NCBI GenBank assembly: GCA_024697025.1
Contig: JAILGH010000040.1
Span: 1 to 40,993 of the forward strand
Length of the DNA: 40,993 nt
Source: Pseudobutyrivibrio sp.
GTDB lineage: Bacteria > Bacillota > Clostridia > Lachnospirales > Lachnospiraceae
Direction of reading: 5' to 3'
Shown here in pieces: positions 17,046 to 25,073 of the stretch (position 1 is its first letter; each line of letters opens with the position of its first letter). The position numbers were made by a program, and so were the translations under genes. Under the pieces are notes generated by a model. That model was not told the DNA's origin. It did no database searches and saw only the letters and a program-made list of their open reading frames with translations.

Positions 17046-17124
17046 GATACCAAAATGAAGGGAACAGTTCATTTTTCTAAAATAGTCGCCGTATAACTAA
17101 GCGGCCTTGTTACAACTTTTGATT

Positions 17125-17150
17125 ATGCACAGGTATTATCTGTGCATTTT
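17125..17150 (+). terminator. Leader hairpin, possible attenuator or end of a short RNA
   Basis: ATGCACAG (17125-17132) pairs with CTGTGCAT (17140-17147), loop GTATTAT, then TTTTCTATT. A GCCG/CGGC hairpin lies about 30 bp upstream. Transcripts from the promoter at 17017 could end here as a roughly 100-base RNA, or the hairpin may tune the downstream gene. Confidence 0.4.
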
Positions 17151-17335
17151 CTATTAGTGGGAATTCAGATGGCTTTCAAGTGCTTTTGTGGGAATTATCA
17201 AAATTTTTGAAAAAATTATATTGTATAATTATTTGAAGTGTGAGAAAATATACTCGTTGCGGTGAAAGTTAGGCATATTACATGCTTTTCTTAATATATT
17301 ACAAATCAATATTACGAAAGGGAGGATTTTTTCTT

Positions 17336-18610
17336 ATGAAGAAAAGAAATCTATTAGTGTTTGCACTTTGCGCTGCAACAGCTATTGGCGTAGGGGCAGT
17401 AAACACAATTGATGCAGAGGCTAAGACAATTACTTGCGCCCAGGATGCATCACAGGTAACTTATGGAACACTTACTGACAGCCAGAAGGAGATGGTTGCA
17501 AAGTATTTTAATGCTGAGTACTATGCATCACAGTACTTCGATGTTGTTCAGGCAGTAGGAGATGATAGAGAAGCTTTGCTTAAGCATTTCTGCGACTGCG
17601 GTATTTGGGAAGGTCGTCATGGTTGGCCTGAGTTTGATGTTTCTGCATATGCTAGTGCATATAATTTAAAAGAAGCATATGGCAAGGATATTGCTAAATA
17701 TTATGAGGATTACTTTACAGTTGGTGTAGCTGAAGGTAGATACCTTACAACAGTTGAGTTGTGCGAAGCTAACGGAATTAAGGTTGAGTCATTATTTGGC
17801 GAGTACAAGTTCCTTGATGCAAATATTTATAAGGCTGCAAGTCTTATGGGAACAGCCGATTACAATGCTGTTGCTCAGGCGGTTACAGTAGCAGCTGAGA
17901 CACATGAGCCAGTTGTTGTTCAGGTTCCAAATCCAAATGGTGGTGAGCCAACAGAGTTTGTTGTGGCAGACCCAACTAATCCTGTTATGGAGAAGTGCAA
18001 GAATCTCACGCTTATTGGCACCTTAAAGTGTGACGAGGAGGGGTTGTATGGACTTTATTATCTAACTAGAACATCAACAGGTGTTGCTATATCAGATGAC
18101 TATGCTGAAGAAGATCCTGTTTTATATTCTACAGATGGCAAGGGTGTTACTGAAAAGCCAAGAAAAGATTTTGCTGATATTCATTTTGGAGACGATTATA
18201 ATGTTCGCTACTCTATGCAGTATCAAGAAAATAGAGCCAACCCAGACGGAAAGATGGAGGCGGCTTGTGTAGAGTCTCTTGATCCAAACAAGGTGTATAT
18301 TGGTATGCTAGCTGAAAGAGTATTCTATACTTATGATGGAGAAACAGGTTATCACCAACCTACGTTCTTTGAGGGCTCACAGGAGAGTATCACTCCAGCG
18401 GTAGATATCAAAGGTACTTCTGGTCATGCTTATTTTGCAGAAGCGCCTGAAGGTGCAGATGAATCTACGGTATATAATGTCGGCGTAGATATCAAGCAAA
18501 AAGATGATAGATATGTTGATGTAACATTTGGTATCTATAATGAGGAACATAACTTTGCTAATGTAGTAGAGTATAACAATCTTGATATGGATGATTATGA
18601 CCTTTGGTAA
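17336..18610 (+). CDS. Secreted protein, paralogue of the product of 525-2015
   Basis: The 424-residue product begins MKKRNLLVFALCAATAIG, with likely signal cleavage after AEA (about residue 30). Two repeats follow at about residues 50-135: FNAEYYASQYFDVVQAVG...LLKHFCDCGIWEGR and FDVSAYASAY...YYEDYFTVGVAEGRY. They match, residue by residue over the same span, the N-terminal domain of the protein at 525-2015. The C-terminal half differs: no Asn/Gly linker, and a beta-rich acidic domain I do not recognise. The frame is open back to ATG 17282, but AAGGGAGG at 17318-17325 and the signal peptide fix the start at 17336. No cell-wall or membrane anchor is visible. Function unknown; its place next to the T7SS operon may be chance. 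Confidence 0.87.
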   Translation: MKKRNLLVFALCAATAIGVGAVNTIDAEAKTITCAQDASQVTYGTLTDSQKEMVAKYFNAEYYASQYFDVVQAVGDDREALLKHFCDCGIWEGRHGWPEFDVSAYASAYNLKEAYGKDIAKYYEDYFTVGVAEGRYLTTVELCEANGIKVESLFGEYKFLDANIYKAASLMGTADYNAVAQAVTVAAETHEPVVVQVPNPNGGEPTEFVVADPTNPVMEKCKNLTLIGTLKCDEEGLYGLYYLTRTSTGVAISDDYAEEDPVLYSTDGKGVTEKPRKDFADIHFGDDYNVRYSMQYQENRANPDGKMEAACVESLDPNKVYIGMLAERVFYTYDGETGYHQPTFFEGSQESITPAVDIKGTSGHAYFAEAPEGADESTVYNVGVDIKQKDDRYVDVTFGIYNEEHNFANVVEYNNLDMDDYDLW

Positions 18611-18633
18611 TAATATTATTCTATAGATTGGTG

Positions 18634-18663
18634 AAGGGGCAGCCCCATGAGGCTGCCCCTTTT
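18634..18663 (+). terminator. Rho-independent terminator
   Basis: AAGGGGCAGCC (18634-18644) / GGCTGCCCCTT (18651-18661) with loop CCATGA and four T. It separates the secreted-protein gene from the T7SS operon promoter. Confidence 0.92.
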
Positions 18664-18709
18664 ACTAAGTAGAAACAATCTTGTATAAAGTTTTAATAAA
18701 ATGAAAAAG

Positions 18710-18738
18710 TTGACATAGATTGGGAAAGGTAGTAATAT
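18710..18738 (+). promoter_or_regulatory. Candidate main promoter of the T7SS operon
   Basis: Consensus TTGACA (18710-18715), 17 bp, TAATAT (18733-18738). It is the only strong promoter seen between the terminator at 18663 and the 22-kb run of closely spaced genes that starts at 19092. Confidence 0.75.
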
Positions 18739-19091
18739 ACTACTAGGAAGAAAATAAAGACAAATTTTAAAAGTTGAAGATGAGATGAAAAATAATGTTA
18801 CAAACGGGTTAGAGGACACCTGTGTAATAAAACTCGATTTCCTCGAAAATCATGTAATTGTAATAGACAAGATGGCTTTATATAATTGAAATAATTGTGT
18901 AATAGTTAGCAATGTTAACCAAAAGAAATAGGCGGCAGATGTGCATTGTGCACTAAATTTTTATTCATATATTTTAAGTGTTGAGAAGTTGAATATTTTG
19001 TAGGATAATGTTAAATATGTGTTAAATGTGAACACATTGCATAAATATACATAAATACGTAGATATAATATATAGAAAGGGAGAGAATATT
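18739..19091 (+). other. Long leader of the T7SS operon
   Basis: About 350 AT-rich bases between the promoter and the first large gene. It holds a 34-codon open frame (see 18785-18889), a TATAAT at 19064-19069 without a good -35, and a direct repeat TGTTAAAT/GTGTTAAAT around 19008-19026. The ribosome binding site of the next gene is AAAGGGAGAG. No clear riboswitch fold was seen by eye. Confidence 0.4.
18785..18889 (+). CDS. Possible 34-residue leader protein
   Basis: An ATG-started frame of 34 codons plus TGA in the T7SS operon leader, beginning MKNNVTNGLEDTC and ending IDKMALYN. The upstream GAAGATGAG is only a fair ribosome binding site, and frames of this size arise by chance. No signal peptide or known motif. 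Confidence 0.22.
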   Translation: MKNNVTNGLEDTCVIKLDFLENHVIVIDKMALYN

Positions 19092-22000
19092 ATGAAACGA
19101 CGTTATAAGCGCTTAGTAGCATCGTTGCTATTAAGTTTACTTCTGTGCGGTAGCACGATTAATGTCTTTGCAGATGAGCCTGCTAATATAGGAGGAGATA
19201 CTACTCCTACAAGCTCAACTGCGTCGAGTGATCTCACAACAAACTCTGATAGTGGAAATGCTCAAATGAATAATGATAGTCAAAATCAGAATGGCAGTGG
19301 AGATAATAGCCAGAATGGTGATGACAACAAGAACCAAAATGGCGACGATGTTAACAACCAAAACGGCGATGATGCCAACAACCAAAACGGCGATGATAAT
19401 CAGAACCAAAACGGCGGTGATGCCAACAACCAGAATGGTGATGATGCTAACAACCAAAACGGCGACGACAATCAGAACCAAAATGGCGATGATGCCAACA
19501 ACCAAAACGGCGACGACAATCAGAACCAAGATGGCGACGATGACAATCAGAACGACGATGATGACCAAAATGATGATGACAATCAGAATAATGATGATGA
19601 AGATGATCCTAGTGTTGAGCCAGAAAAAAAAGAAAGATATGAGCACATCCATGGCACCAAAACTCATAACAAGATAACTGAAATTACTAAATTTGATAAA
19701 AAGCATAGACCACATACTGAAACTACTACTGTAGTGGAAGATTGTGACATTATTGAAGATGTAGATGGGGATTACTTGGTAGAGAAGTGTTCACAGTGCG
19801 AGTGCGAATATAGTCGCAAGCGTTTAGTTCCAGATGTAAGGATTGATCACATCCATGGTGACGAAAAGAAAGATAACATTCATTACACCAGTCCGGCAGA
19901 GTTTACAATACTGGCCAGCTGTGAAACAGCAACCAGTCCTGAACAATTAAAAGTCTATATTTTGGCATATGATTTCACTGACCCTGAGGGCAATAAGACG
20001 GAAATTTTTGAGGCTACTTGTGAGCCAGAGGAGCCTGATACCTCAGCTGATGAAAATGGCGATGATAATGACGGTAATGAGACAGACTCCCTAAAGGAGA
20101 TTAGGGATGCTAAATATACATGCACAGTTGGAATGCCTGGTGCGTGTTACAATGTCTTGGGCGCCGTAGCTGTCCATGAATATAAGGGTGAAGAATATAT
20201 TGCTGTCGATCATGATTATTCAGTTATAAACTGTATCAACGACGAAGATGCCAGTGATGAGTTCGATGTCCGTATTATAGATAATAACGGATGGACAATG
20301 GATGAAGACGATGATGATAACAAATGGTATTCATCAAAAGTACGAGGCAATCAGCTATATGTTAGTTTGACTTGTGCAACAAAAAAAGAATTGAATACAT
20401 CTCAAATCGTTGATGAAAATGGTGACGATGCCAAACTGGAGCTAGTTAGCCAAAGCGATGAAGTTGTAGTTGAAGAATATGAAAATGAAGAGGTATGGGA
20501 AGGAAAATTGTCTCATAAGCTCTTTAAGGCTATAAAAAAAGTTGATAGAGATTTTTTTGGGTGTTACAAGGAAAAAAATGTTTTTGTAAGAACATACCTT
20601 TTGCCATCAAACAAAGATGGAAAAAACACTTACTTCTACAATTATAAATTTCAGAAACGTTATAGCAAGTCTGGTGACTTTACAGTATATATAGACAATA
20701 CCGATCCAGTTTTAAACCTCACATACAACGGTGCTGGTTCACCAAATGGTTCGGCTGGAGCTGAGGCAGGTTTTTATAACAACCAAGTAGAGGTTGTTGC
20801 TACAGTTACTGAGAATCATCCAGTTAATAAGCATGAGTTAGAGGACTTGTACTTATATGATTTAACAAGTAATTCAAAAATCAGATTTACAGAGAAGGAT
20901 CATACTGAAGATGACAACGGTAAGCGAGTATATACATATACTGCAGTAGCTTCAGCAGATGGAAAGTATCAGGTTAAAGGTTTTGTAAGAGACCGAGCTG
21001 GAAATAGATGCGCGGAAGTGAACGAGAATCAGTTCATTGTCGATAAAGAAGCGCCAAAGGTTGAGATTACCTTTGATAACGATCAAGCTCTCAATGAGAA
21101 ATATTACAAAGCGGATAGAACAGCAACAATTACAGTTACTGATGAGAACTTTGGAACAGATGATAAGTTCACTAAGTTAGAGCTTACGGAAAAGACAGGA
21201 AAGGCAAACCCTTCAGGTTGGGAAAATGCTGGTGGAGATAAGTACACTAAGAAGGTTGTATTTGACCAGGATGGTACTTATAGCTTTACATTAACTGTTA
21301 AGGATAAGGCGGGTAACGCATCTGAAAAGCAGATTATTTCAGAGTTTGTAATCGATAAGAAGGCGCCAGAGTTTGAAGTGTCATTCGATAACAATAGTGC
21401 AAGTAATGAGAACTATTACAAATCGGCTCGTAAAGCTACAATCACTGTAAAGGAAAGCAGCTTCTCAGATTCATTGGTATCAATTACTAAGATGAGTGAT
21501 GGAGAAATCACAAGCTTACCAAGCGTTAGCGGCTTTACGGGCTCTGAGGATTCACACGACGCGACAATCAATTTCGAGGCCGATGGCAAATATGGTTTCG
21601 TAATCAAGTGTACTGACTTAGCGGGTAATGAGTCTAGCGAGTATACAAGTGGCTCATTCTACATTGATACTACAGCTCCTGAAATTGAGATTACTGGCGT
21701 TGCAAATAAATCTGCAAATAACGGGGCCGTTACTCCTGTCGTAAGGACAACAGATAAAAATATCAATAGAGATGACATCACTATTACTTTAGTAGGTTCT
21801 AATGGTGGAAATTATCCAGCAACATTGCAGGAATCGGCAATAACTGATGGATTTACATTCTCTATTGCAGATATCCCTCATGAAAAGAAGTTTGATGATC
21901 TTTATAAGTTAACAGTAAAGACTGTTGATAAGGCTGGAAACGAAAAAGAGAATGTGATTGATTATTCTGTTAACAGATTTGGTTCTGTATTTGTTTTGGC

Positions 22001-22784
22001 TGGCGGAACTAAAGAACTTGTAGATGGCTACTATGTAAGAAAGCCACAGAATGTTGTAATCGAAGAGATTAACGTTGATAAGATTGCTAACAGAGAAGTA
22101 TCTGTAGCATTCGATGGAACATACAAGGCACTTAGAGCTAATAAAGACTACTCGGCTTCTGAAGATATAGATGCTAAGGGATGGCATTTAAATAGCTATA
22201 CTATTTTTGCTAATAACTTTAATAATGATGGCCTTTACTCTGTGGATGTTAGAACAGAGGATGAGGCAACAAATAGACAGAGCAGTCAAACTAGAGAAGC
22301 AGATATCAAGTTCCTTGTAGATGCTACAGCACCAAGCGTTGTTGTTTCTGGCATCGAGGATGGCGGAAAGTATGTTGAAGATAGTCATGTATTCTCAGTT
22401 AATACAACTGACACTATTGGCGTCAGCGACTTGGCTGTATATGTAGACGATGAAAAAATTGCGTCATATGACCGTGATACTTTAAATGCTGCAGGTGGTA
22501 CTGAGGTGCTTACACTTAACTCTAAAGATGTTTCTCAAAAGGTTGTAGTTGTAAGTCATGACGTGGCTGGCAATGAAACAAAGCTTGCTTACAACGTGGT
22601 TGTTTCTCTAAATGCTAAGAGCATAGACATTGAGAAGAAATCAGATTTGCCAGGTGACGCCAAAGAGATTATTAGCAATAACCCAATTACTAGACGTGTA
22701 GTTGGTGCAGTAGCCGGTGTGGCTGGTGTCGGTGCTGCTGGTGTTGGTGGAGTAAACTTATTCCGCCGTAGAAAATTAAAATAA
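19092..22784 (+). CDS. Large Ig-like surface protein with Asn/Asp/Gly repeats and C-terminal membrane anchor
   Basis: A 1230-residue exported protein. Residues 1-28 are a signal peptide (KRLVASLLLSLLLCGSTINVFA, then DEP). Residues about 30-175 are extremely acidic and Asn-rich, with nine tandem eight-residue units of the NGDDxNNQ/NGDDNQNQ type. Residues about 180-550 form one or more domains I do not recognise. From about 555 to 1170 come several Ig-like beta domains with the recurring GxYxFxxxxxDxAGN and DxxAPxxE motifs of clostridial surface proteins. The end (about 1203-1230) is a Gly/Ala/Val hydrophobic helix followed by FRRRKLK, a tail anchor without LPxTG. It is the first large gene of the T7SS operon (22 bp to the next), so it may be a surface part of the machine or an adhesin sharing its control. 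Confidence 0.88.
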   Translation: MKRRYKRLVASLLLSLLLCGSTINVFADEPANIGGDTTPTSSTASSDLTTNSDSGNAQMNNDSQNQNGSGDNSQNGDDNKNQNGDDVNNQNGDDANNQNGDDNQNQNGGDANNQNGDDANNQNGDDNQNQNGDDANNQNGDDNQNQDGDDDNQNDDDDQNDDDNQNNDDEDDPSVEPEKKERYEHIHGTKTHNKITEITKFDKKHRPHTETTTVVEDCDIIEDVDGDYLVEKCSQCECEYSRKRLVPDVRIDHIHGDEKKDNIHYTSPAEFTILASCETATSPEQLKVYILAYDFTDPEGNKTEIFEATCEPEEPDTSADENGDDNDGNETDSLKEIRDAKYTCTVGMPGACYNVLGAVAVHEYKGEEYIAVDHDYSVINCINDEDASDEFDVRIIDNNGWTMDEDDDDNKWYSSKVRGNQLYVSLTCATKKELNTSQIVDENGDDAKLELVSQSDEVVVEEYENEEVWEGKLSHKLFKAIKKVDRDFFGCYKEKNVFVRTYLLPSNKDGKNTYFYNYKFQKRYSKSGDFTVYIDNTDPVLNLTYNGAGSPNGSAGAEAGFYNNQVEVVATVTENHPVNKHELEDLYLYDLTSNSKIRFTEKDHTEDDNGKRVYTYTAVASADGKYQVKGFVRDRAGNRCAEVNENQFIVDKEAPKVEITFDNDQALNEKYYKADRTATITVTDENFGTDDKFTKLELTEKTGKANPSGWENAGGDKYTKKVVFDQDGTYSFTLTVKDKAGNASEKQIISEFVIDKKAPEFEVSFDNNSASNENYYKSARKATITVKESSFSDSLVSITKMSDGEITSLPSVSGFTGSEDSHDATINFEADGKYGFVIKCTDLAGNESSEYTSGSFYIDTTAPEIEITGVANKSANNGAVTPVVRTTDKNINRDDITITLVGSNGGNYPATLQESAITDGFTFSIADIPHEKKFDDLYKLTVKTVDKAGNEKENVIDYSVNRFGSVFVLAGGTKELVDGYYVRKPQNVVIEEINVDKIANREVSVAFDGTYKALRANKDYSASEDIDAKGWHLNSYTIFANNFNNDGLYSVDVRTEDEATNRQSSQTREADIKFLVDATAPSVVVSGIEDGGKYVEDSHVFSVNTTDTIGVSDLAVYVDDEKIASYDRDTLNAAGGTEVLTLNSKDVSQKVVVVSHDVAGNETKLAYNVVVSLNAKSIDIEKKSDLPGDAKEIISNNPITRRVVGAVAGVAGVGAAGVGGVNLFRRRKLK
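19314..19529 (+). repeat. 24-bp tandem repeat, nine units
   Basis: Nine in-frame 24-bp units encode NGDD(A/N/V)(N/Q/K)NQ. Units differ mostly by synonymous changes and by alternating ANNQ and NQNQ forms, suggesting growth by duplication of paired units. The repeat keeps frame, so unit number can change the length of the protein stalk without breaking it. Confidence 0.85.
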
Positions 22785-22806
22785 TTTAGCAGGAGATTAT
22801 TTTGAG

Positions 22807-24273
22807 ATGAAGGGATTTAAGAAGTTTTTAATTCTTTCTATTGCATATGCAATGGCATTTTTGTCATTGCATATGCCTGTAATTGCAGAGGAAAAATTGC
22901 CTAGCAAGGAAGATGCAAAAGCCGGTGTGGTTCAGGTGAATACAGTTTTTCGAGATACCAATGGTACAAAGCATGTCGTATGCGGCGGCGCGGGTATATT
23001 AATTGGTGATCCTGAAAATACTGAATATATAATTACGTGTAACCACACTGTTAATCCCGGTGATGATTTTAAATACGCGGCTTTTGAGTATCTGCAGATT
23101 TCAAATGAGAATGATGCTTGGAGTCATATAGTTCTAACTGCAGAAGTGGTAGTAGAGGGAGATGTAGTTATTGAGGCATCTCAAGTAACAAGCAGTCCAG
23201 AACTCGATATGGCTGTATTGCAACTGGCACAGCCTATATATACTAGAAAGCCACTTACAATTCTTACTGCGAAGGACAACAATCCAGAAAATCTCCCATA
23301 CAAAACTTTAGATTCTGTATTTGCATTAGGCTATCCTGATAGAATCGGATTTGATTCTGGCGTGCAGTATTTCTCTAACGAGCAAATTGTAATGACTGAA
23401 GGAAGTATTGCAAATTTACTTAGTGTGAATAATGTGCAGATGATAGAACATGATGCGGGTGTTGATGCCAATAATTGTGGCGGACCACTCGTAAATGAAT
23501 TTGGTTATGTTATCGGAATGAATCTTTTGCAAAAGGATGGAATGTACAATTGTACATTGGATTCAACCAAGATAACAAAAGTTCTAGATGGATTAGGAAT
23601 CGCATATTCAAAGGTTAACGATGTTCCAAAACCTAAGGTAGAGGAAAAGAAGGTTGAGCCACCTGAAGAAAACAATCACAAACAAGGTTTATCTCTAAGA
23701 ACTATAATAATCATTTGTATAGTAGCTGTTATTGTGATTGCAGGAATTATTGCATTGGTAATTCTGCTTGTACTACGCAAAGATAAGACGGTGGAAGCGG
23801 AAGACACTGTAATAAAGACATATAATGGGGCGATTTTTGAAAATAATTCTTCTAGCCTAAGAGGTGCGAGTGGGGCGTTTAATTCTGTTGGCACAGATGA
23901 TGAAACAACAATTTTATCTGGTTCGCTTGCAAATAATGATGAGACTCAAATATTAAGTGGAGAACTTCAAAACGCACAAAATTTGGGGACACTAATAAGA
24001 AAGAGAACATCAGAGCGAATCGTCATTAATAAAAATGATTTTGTTATTGGAAAAGATGCTTTGCATTCGGATTTCTTCATAGAAAATAATGGTTCCATCA
24101 GTAGAAAGCATGCTGTCATCGTTAACAAGGGCAGGGATATTTATATTCAAGACTGTAATTCTACAAATGGTACATTTGTAAATGGCACGCGGATTAATAG
24201 TGGCAGCTTGGTGCTATTAAATAATGGCGATGTTATAAAAATATCTAACGAAGAGTTTGAATATCAGACATAG
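22807..24273 (+). CDS. Membrane-bound trypsin-fold protease with Cys nucleophile and FHA domain
   Basis: Residues 1-27 are a signal sequence. Residues about 35-255 have the trypsin/HtrA-like fold: His80 in ITCNHTV, Asp134 in ELDMAVLQL, and the nucleophile motif GNSGGP appears here as NNCGGPLV with Cys224 in place of Ser. It is therefore predicted to be a cysteine protease of chymotrypsin fold, or inactive. A Pro/Glu-rich linker leads to a membrane helix at about 299-323. The cytoplasmic part has two DDETTIL/NDETQIL motifs (about 363-385) and an FHA domain at the end (SISRKHAVIV, NSTNGTFVNGTRI). The protease is thus outside and a phospho-threonine reader inside. It lies directly before the phosphatase and kinase genes. 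The start has GCAGGAG upstream. Confidence 0.88.
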   Translation: MKGFKKFLILSIAYAMAFLSLHMPVIAEEKLPSKEDAKAGVVQVNTVFRDTNGTKHVVCGGAGILIGDPENTEYIITCNHTVNPGDDFKYAAFEYLQISNENDAWSHIVLTAEVVVEGDVVIEASQVTSSPELDMAVLQLAQPIYTRKPLTILTAKDNNPENLPYKTLDSVFALGYPDRIGFDSGVQYFSNEQIVMTEGSIANLLSVNNVQMIEHDAGVDANNCGGPLVNEFGYVIGMNLLQKDGMYNCTLDSTKITKVLDGLGIAYSKVNDVPKPKVEEKKVEPPEENNHKQGLSLRTIIIICIVAVIVIAGIIALVILLVLRKDKTVEAEDTVIKTYNGAIFENNSSSLRGASGAFNSVGTDDETTILSGSLANNDETQILSGELQNAQNLGTLIRKRTSERIVINKNDFVIGKDALHSDFFIENNGSISRKHAVIVNKGRDIYIQDCNSTNGTFVNGTRINSGSLVLLNNGDVIKISNEEFEYQT

Positions 24274-24283
24274 GAAATGGATT

Positions 24284-25048
24284 ATGAGTTTTAAAGTAGA
24301 TGCTTATTCAGATATAGGTACCAAAAAAAATGTTAATCAAGATGCTCTGCTTATAAAGCAAGCTACGGTTAAAACAATTGGAAATGTCTGCTTGGGAGTT
24401 TTATGTGATGGAATGGGTGGTCTATCTTGCGGGGAAGTAGCGAGTGCTGCTTTTATTGATAGGATGGATAGCTGGTTCAAGGGAGAGTTTCCAAAGCTTT
24501 TAGAGACATTAGGAGAAAATGTTGATTTAGAGCTTTTAATAGAAAAGGTTAAAAATCAGTGGAATGATATTACAACTGAAATCAATGATAAGTTAAAAAG
24601 CTATGGTATTGAAAAAGGCATACGTTTAGGAACAACGGTGGTTGCGATAATCATAATAGGGAATAAATACTTAGTTATGAATGTTGGAGATTCCAGAGCG
24701 TATAAGTTCTATAAGAAAAAGATTGAGCAAGTATCCCACGATCAAAGTTATGTACAACAGCAGTTGGAACTTGGTCGGATGACAGAGGAGGAAGCAAAAC
24801 ATAGTGATAAAAAAAGTGTGTTACTTCAAAGTATAGGCGCTTCTGAGCATGTTGTACCAGAGTGTTTTTATGGAGAGACAGAGCGCGGATGGCACTTCTT
24901 ACTTTGTTCAGACGGATTGTGGAGAAAGCTTACTCATAAAGAAATAATAGGTATAACACCTCAAAAAGATGGCATTAAGAGGTTGACAGATTTAGTAAAG
25001 AACCGAGGAGAGACAGATAATATATCGGGCTTGATTATTTCAATATAA
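24284..25048 (+). CDS. PP2C-family serine/threonine phosphatase
   Basis: A 254-residue soluble PPM phosphatase with all metal-binding motifs: SDIGTKKNVNQDAL, VLCDGMGGLSCGEVAS, VMNVGDSRAYKF, LLCSDGLWRKL and the final TDNISGLII. It should remove phosphate from Ser/Thr in the cytosol using Mn2+/Mg2+, reversing the kinase encoded next. The frame is open back to 24257 inside the protease gene, but GGAAATGG and the conserved N-terminus place the start at ATG 24284, 10 bp after the previous stop. Pairing with a kinase mirrors PrpC/PrkC and Stp1/PknB gene pairs. Confidence 0.94.
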   Translation: MSFKVDAYSDIGTKKNVNQDALLIKQATVKTIGNVCLGVLCDGMGGLSCGEVASAAFIDRMDSWFKGEFPKLLETLGENVDLELLIEKVKNQWNDITTEINDKLKSYGIEKGIRLGTTVVAIIIIGNKYLVMNVGDSRAYKFYKKKIEQVSHDQSYVQQQLELGRMTEEEAKHSDKKSVLLQSIGASEHVVPECFYGETERGWHFLLCSDGLWRKLTHKEIIGITPQKDGIKRLTDLVKNRGETDNISGLIISI

Positions 25049-25073
25049 ATAAAGAAAAGGTTTTTTCAAAAAA

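Noticed and set aside
17282-17335. Upstream start for the second secreted protein
   Set aside because: It would put 18 residues before the signal peptide and has no ribosome binding site, whereas AAGGGAGG supports 17336.
19314-19529. CRISPR-like regular repeats
   Set aside because: The units are contiguous with no spacers and are in frame inside a protein gene.
19215-19715. Long open frame on the minus strand across the Asn/Asp repeat
   Set aside because: It is the mirror of the 24-bp repeat, gives a monotonous Ile/Val/Leu product, has no start signals and lies wholly inside a well-supported gene.
22807-24273. Ordinary HtrA/DegP serine protease
   Set aside because: No PDZ domain, Cys replaces the catalytic Ser, and the C-terminus is a membrane helix plus FHA.
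24257-24283. Upstream start for the PP2C phosphatase
   Set aside because: It lies inside the protease gene and adds a non-conserved stretch; ATG 24284 starts directly with the family's N-terminus.
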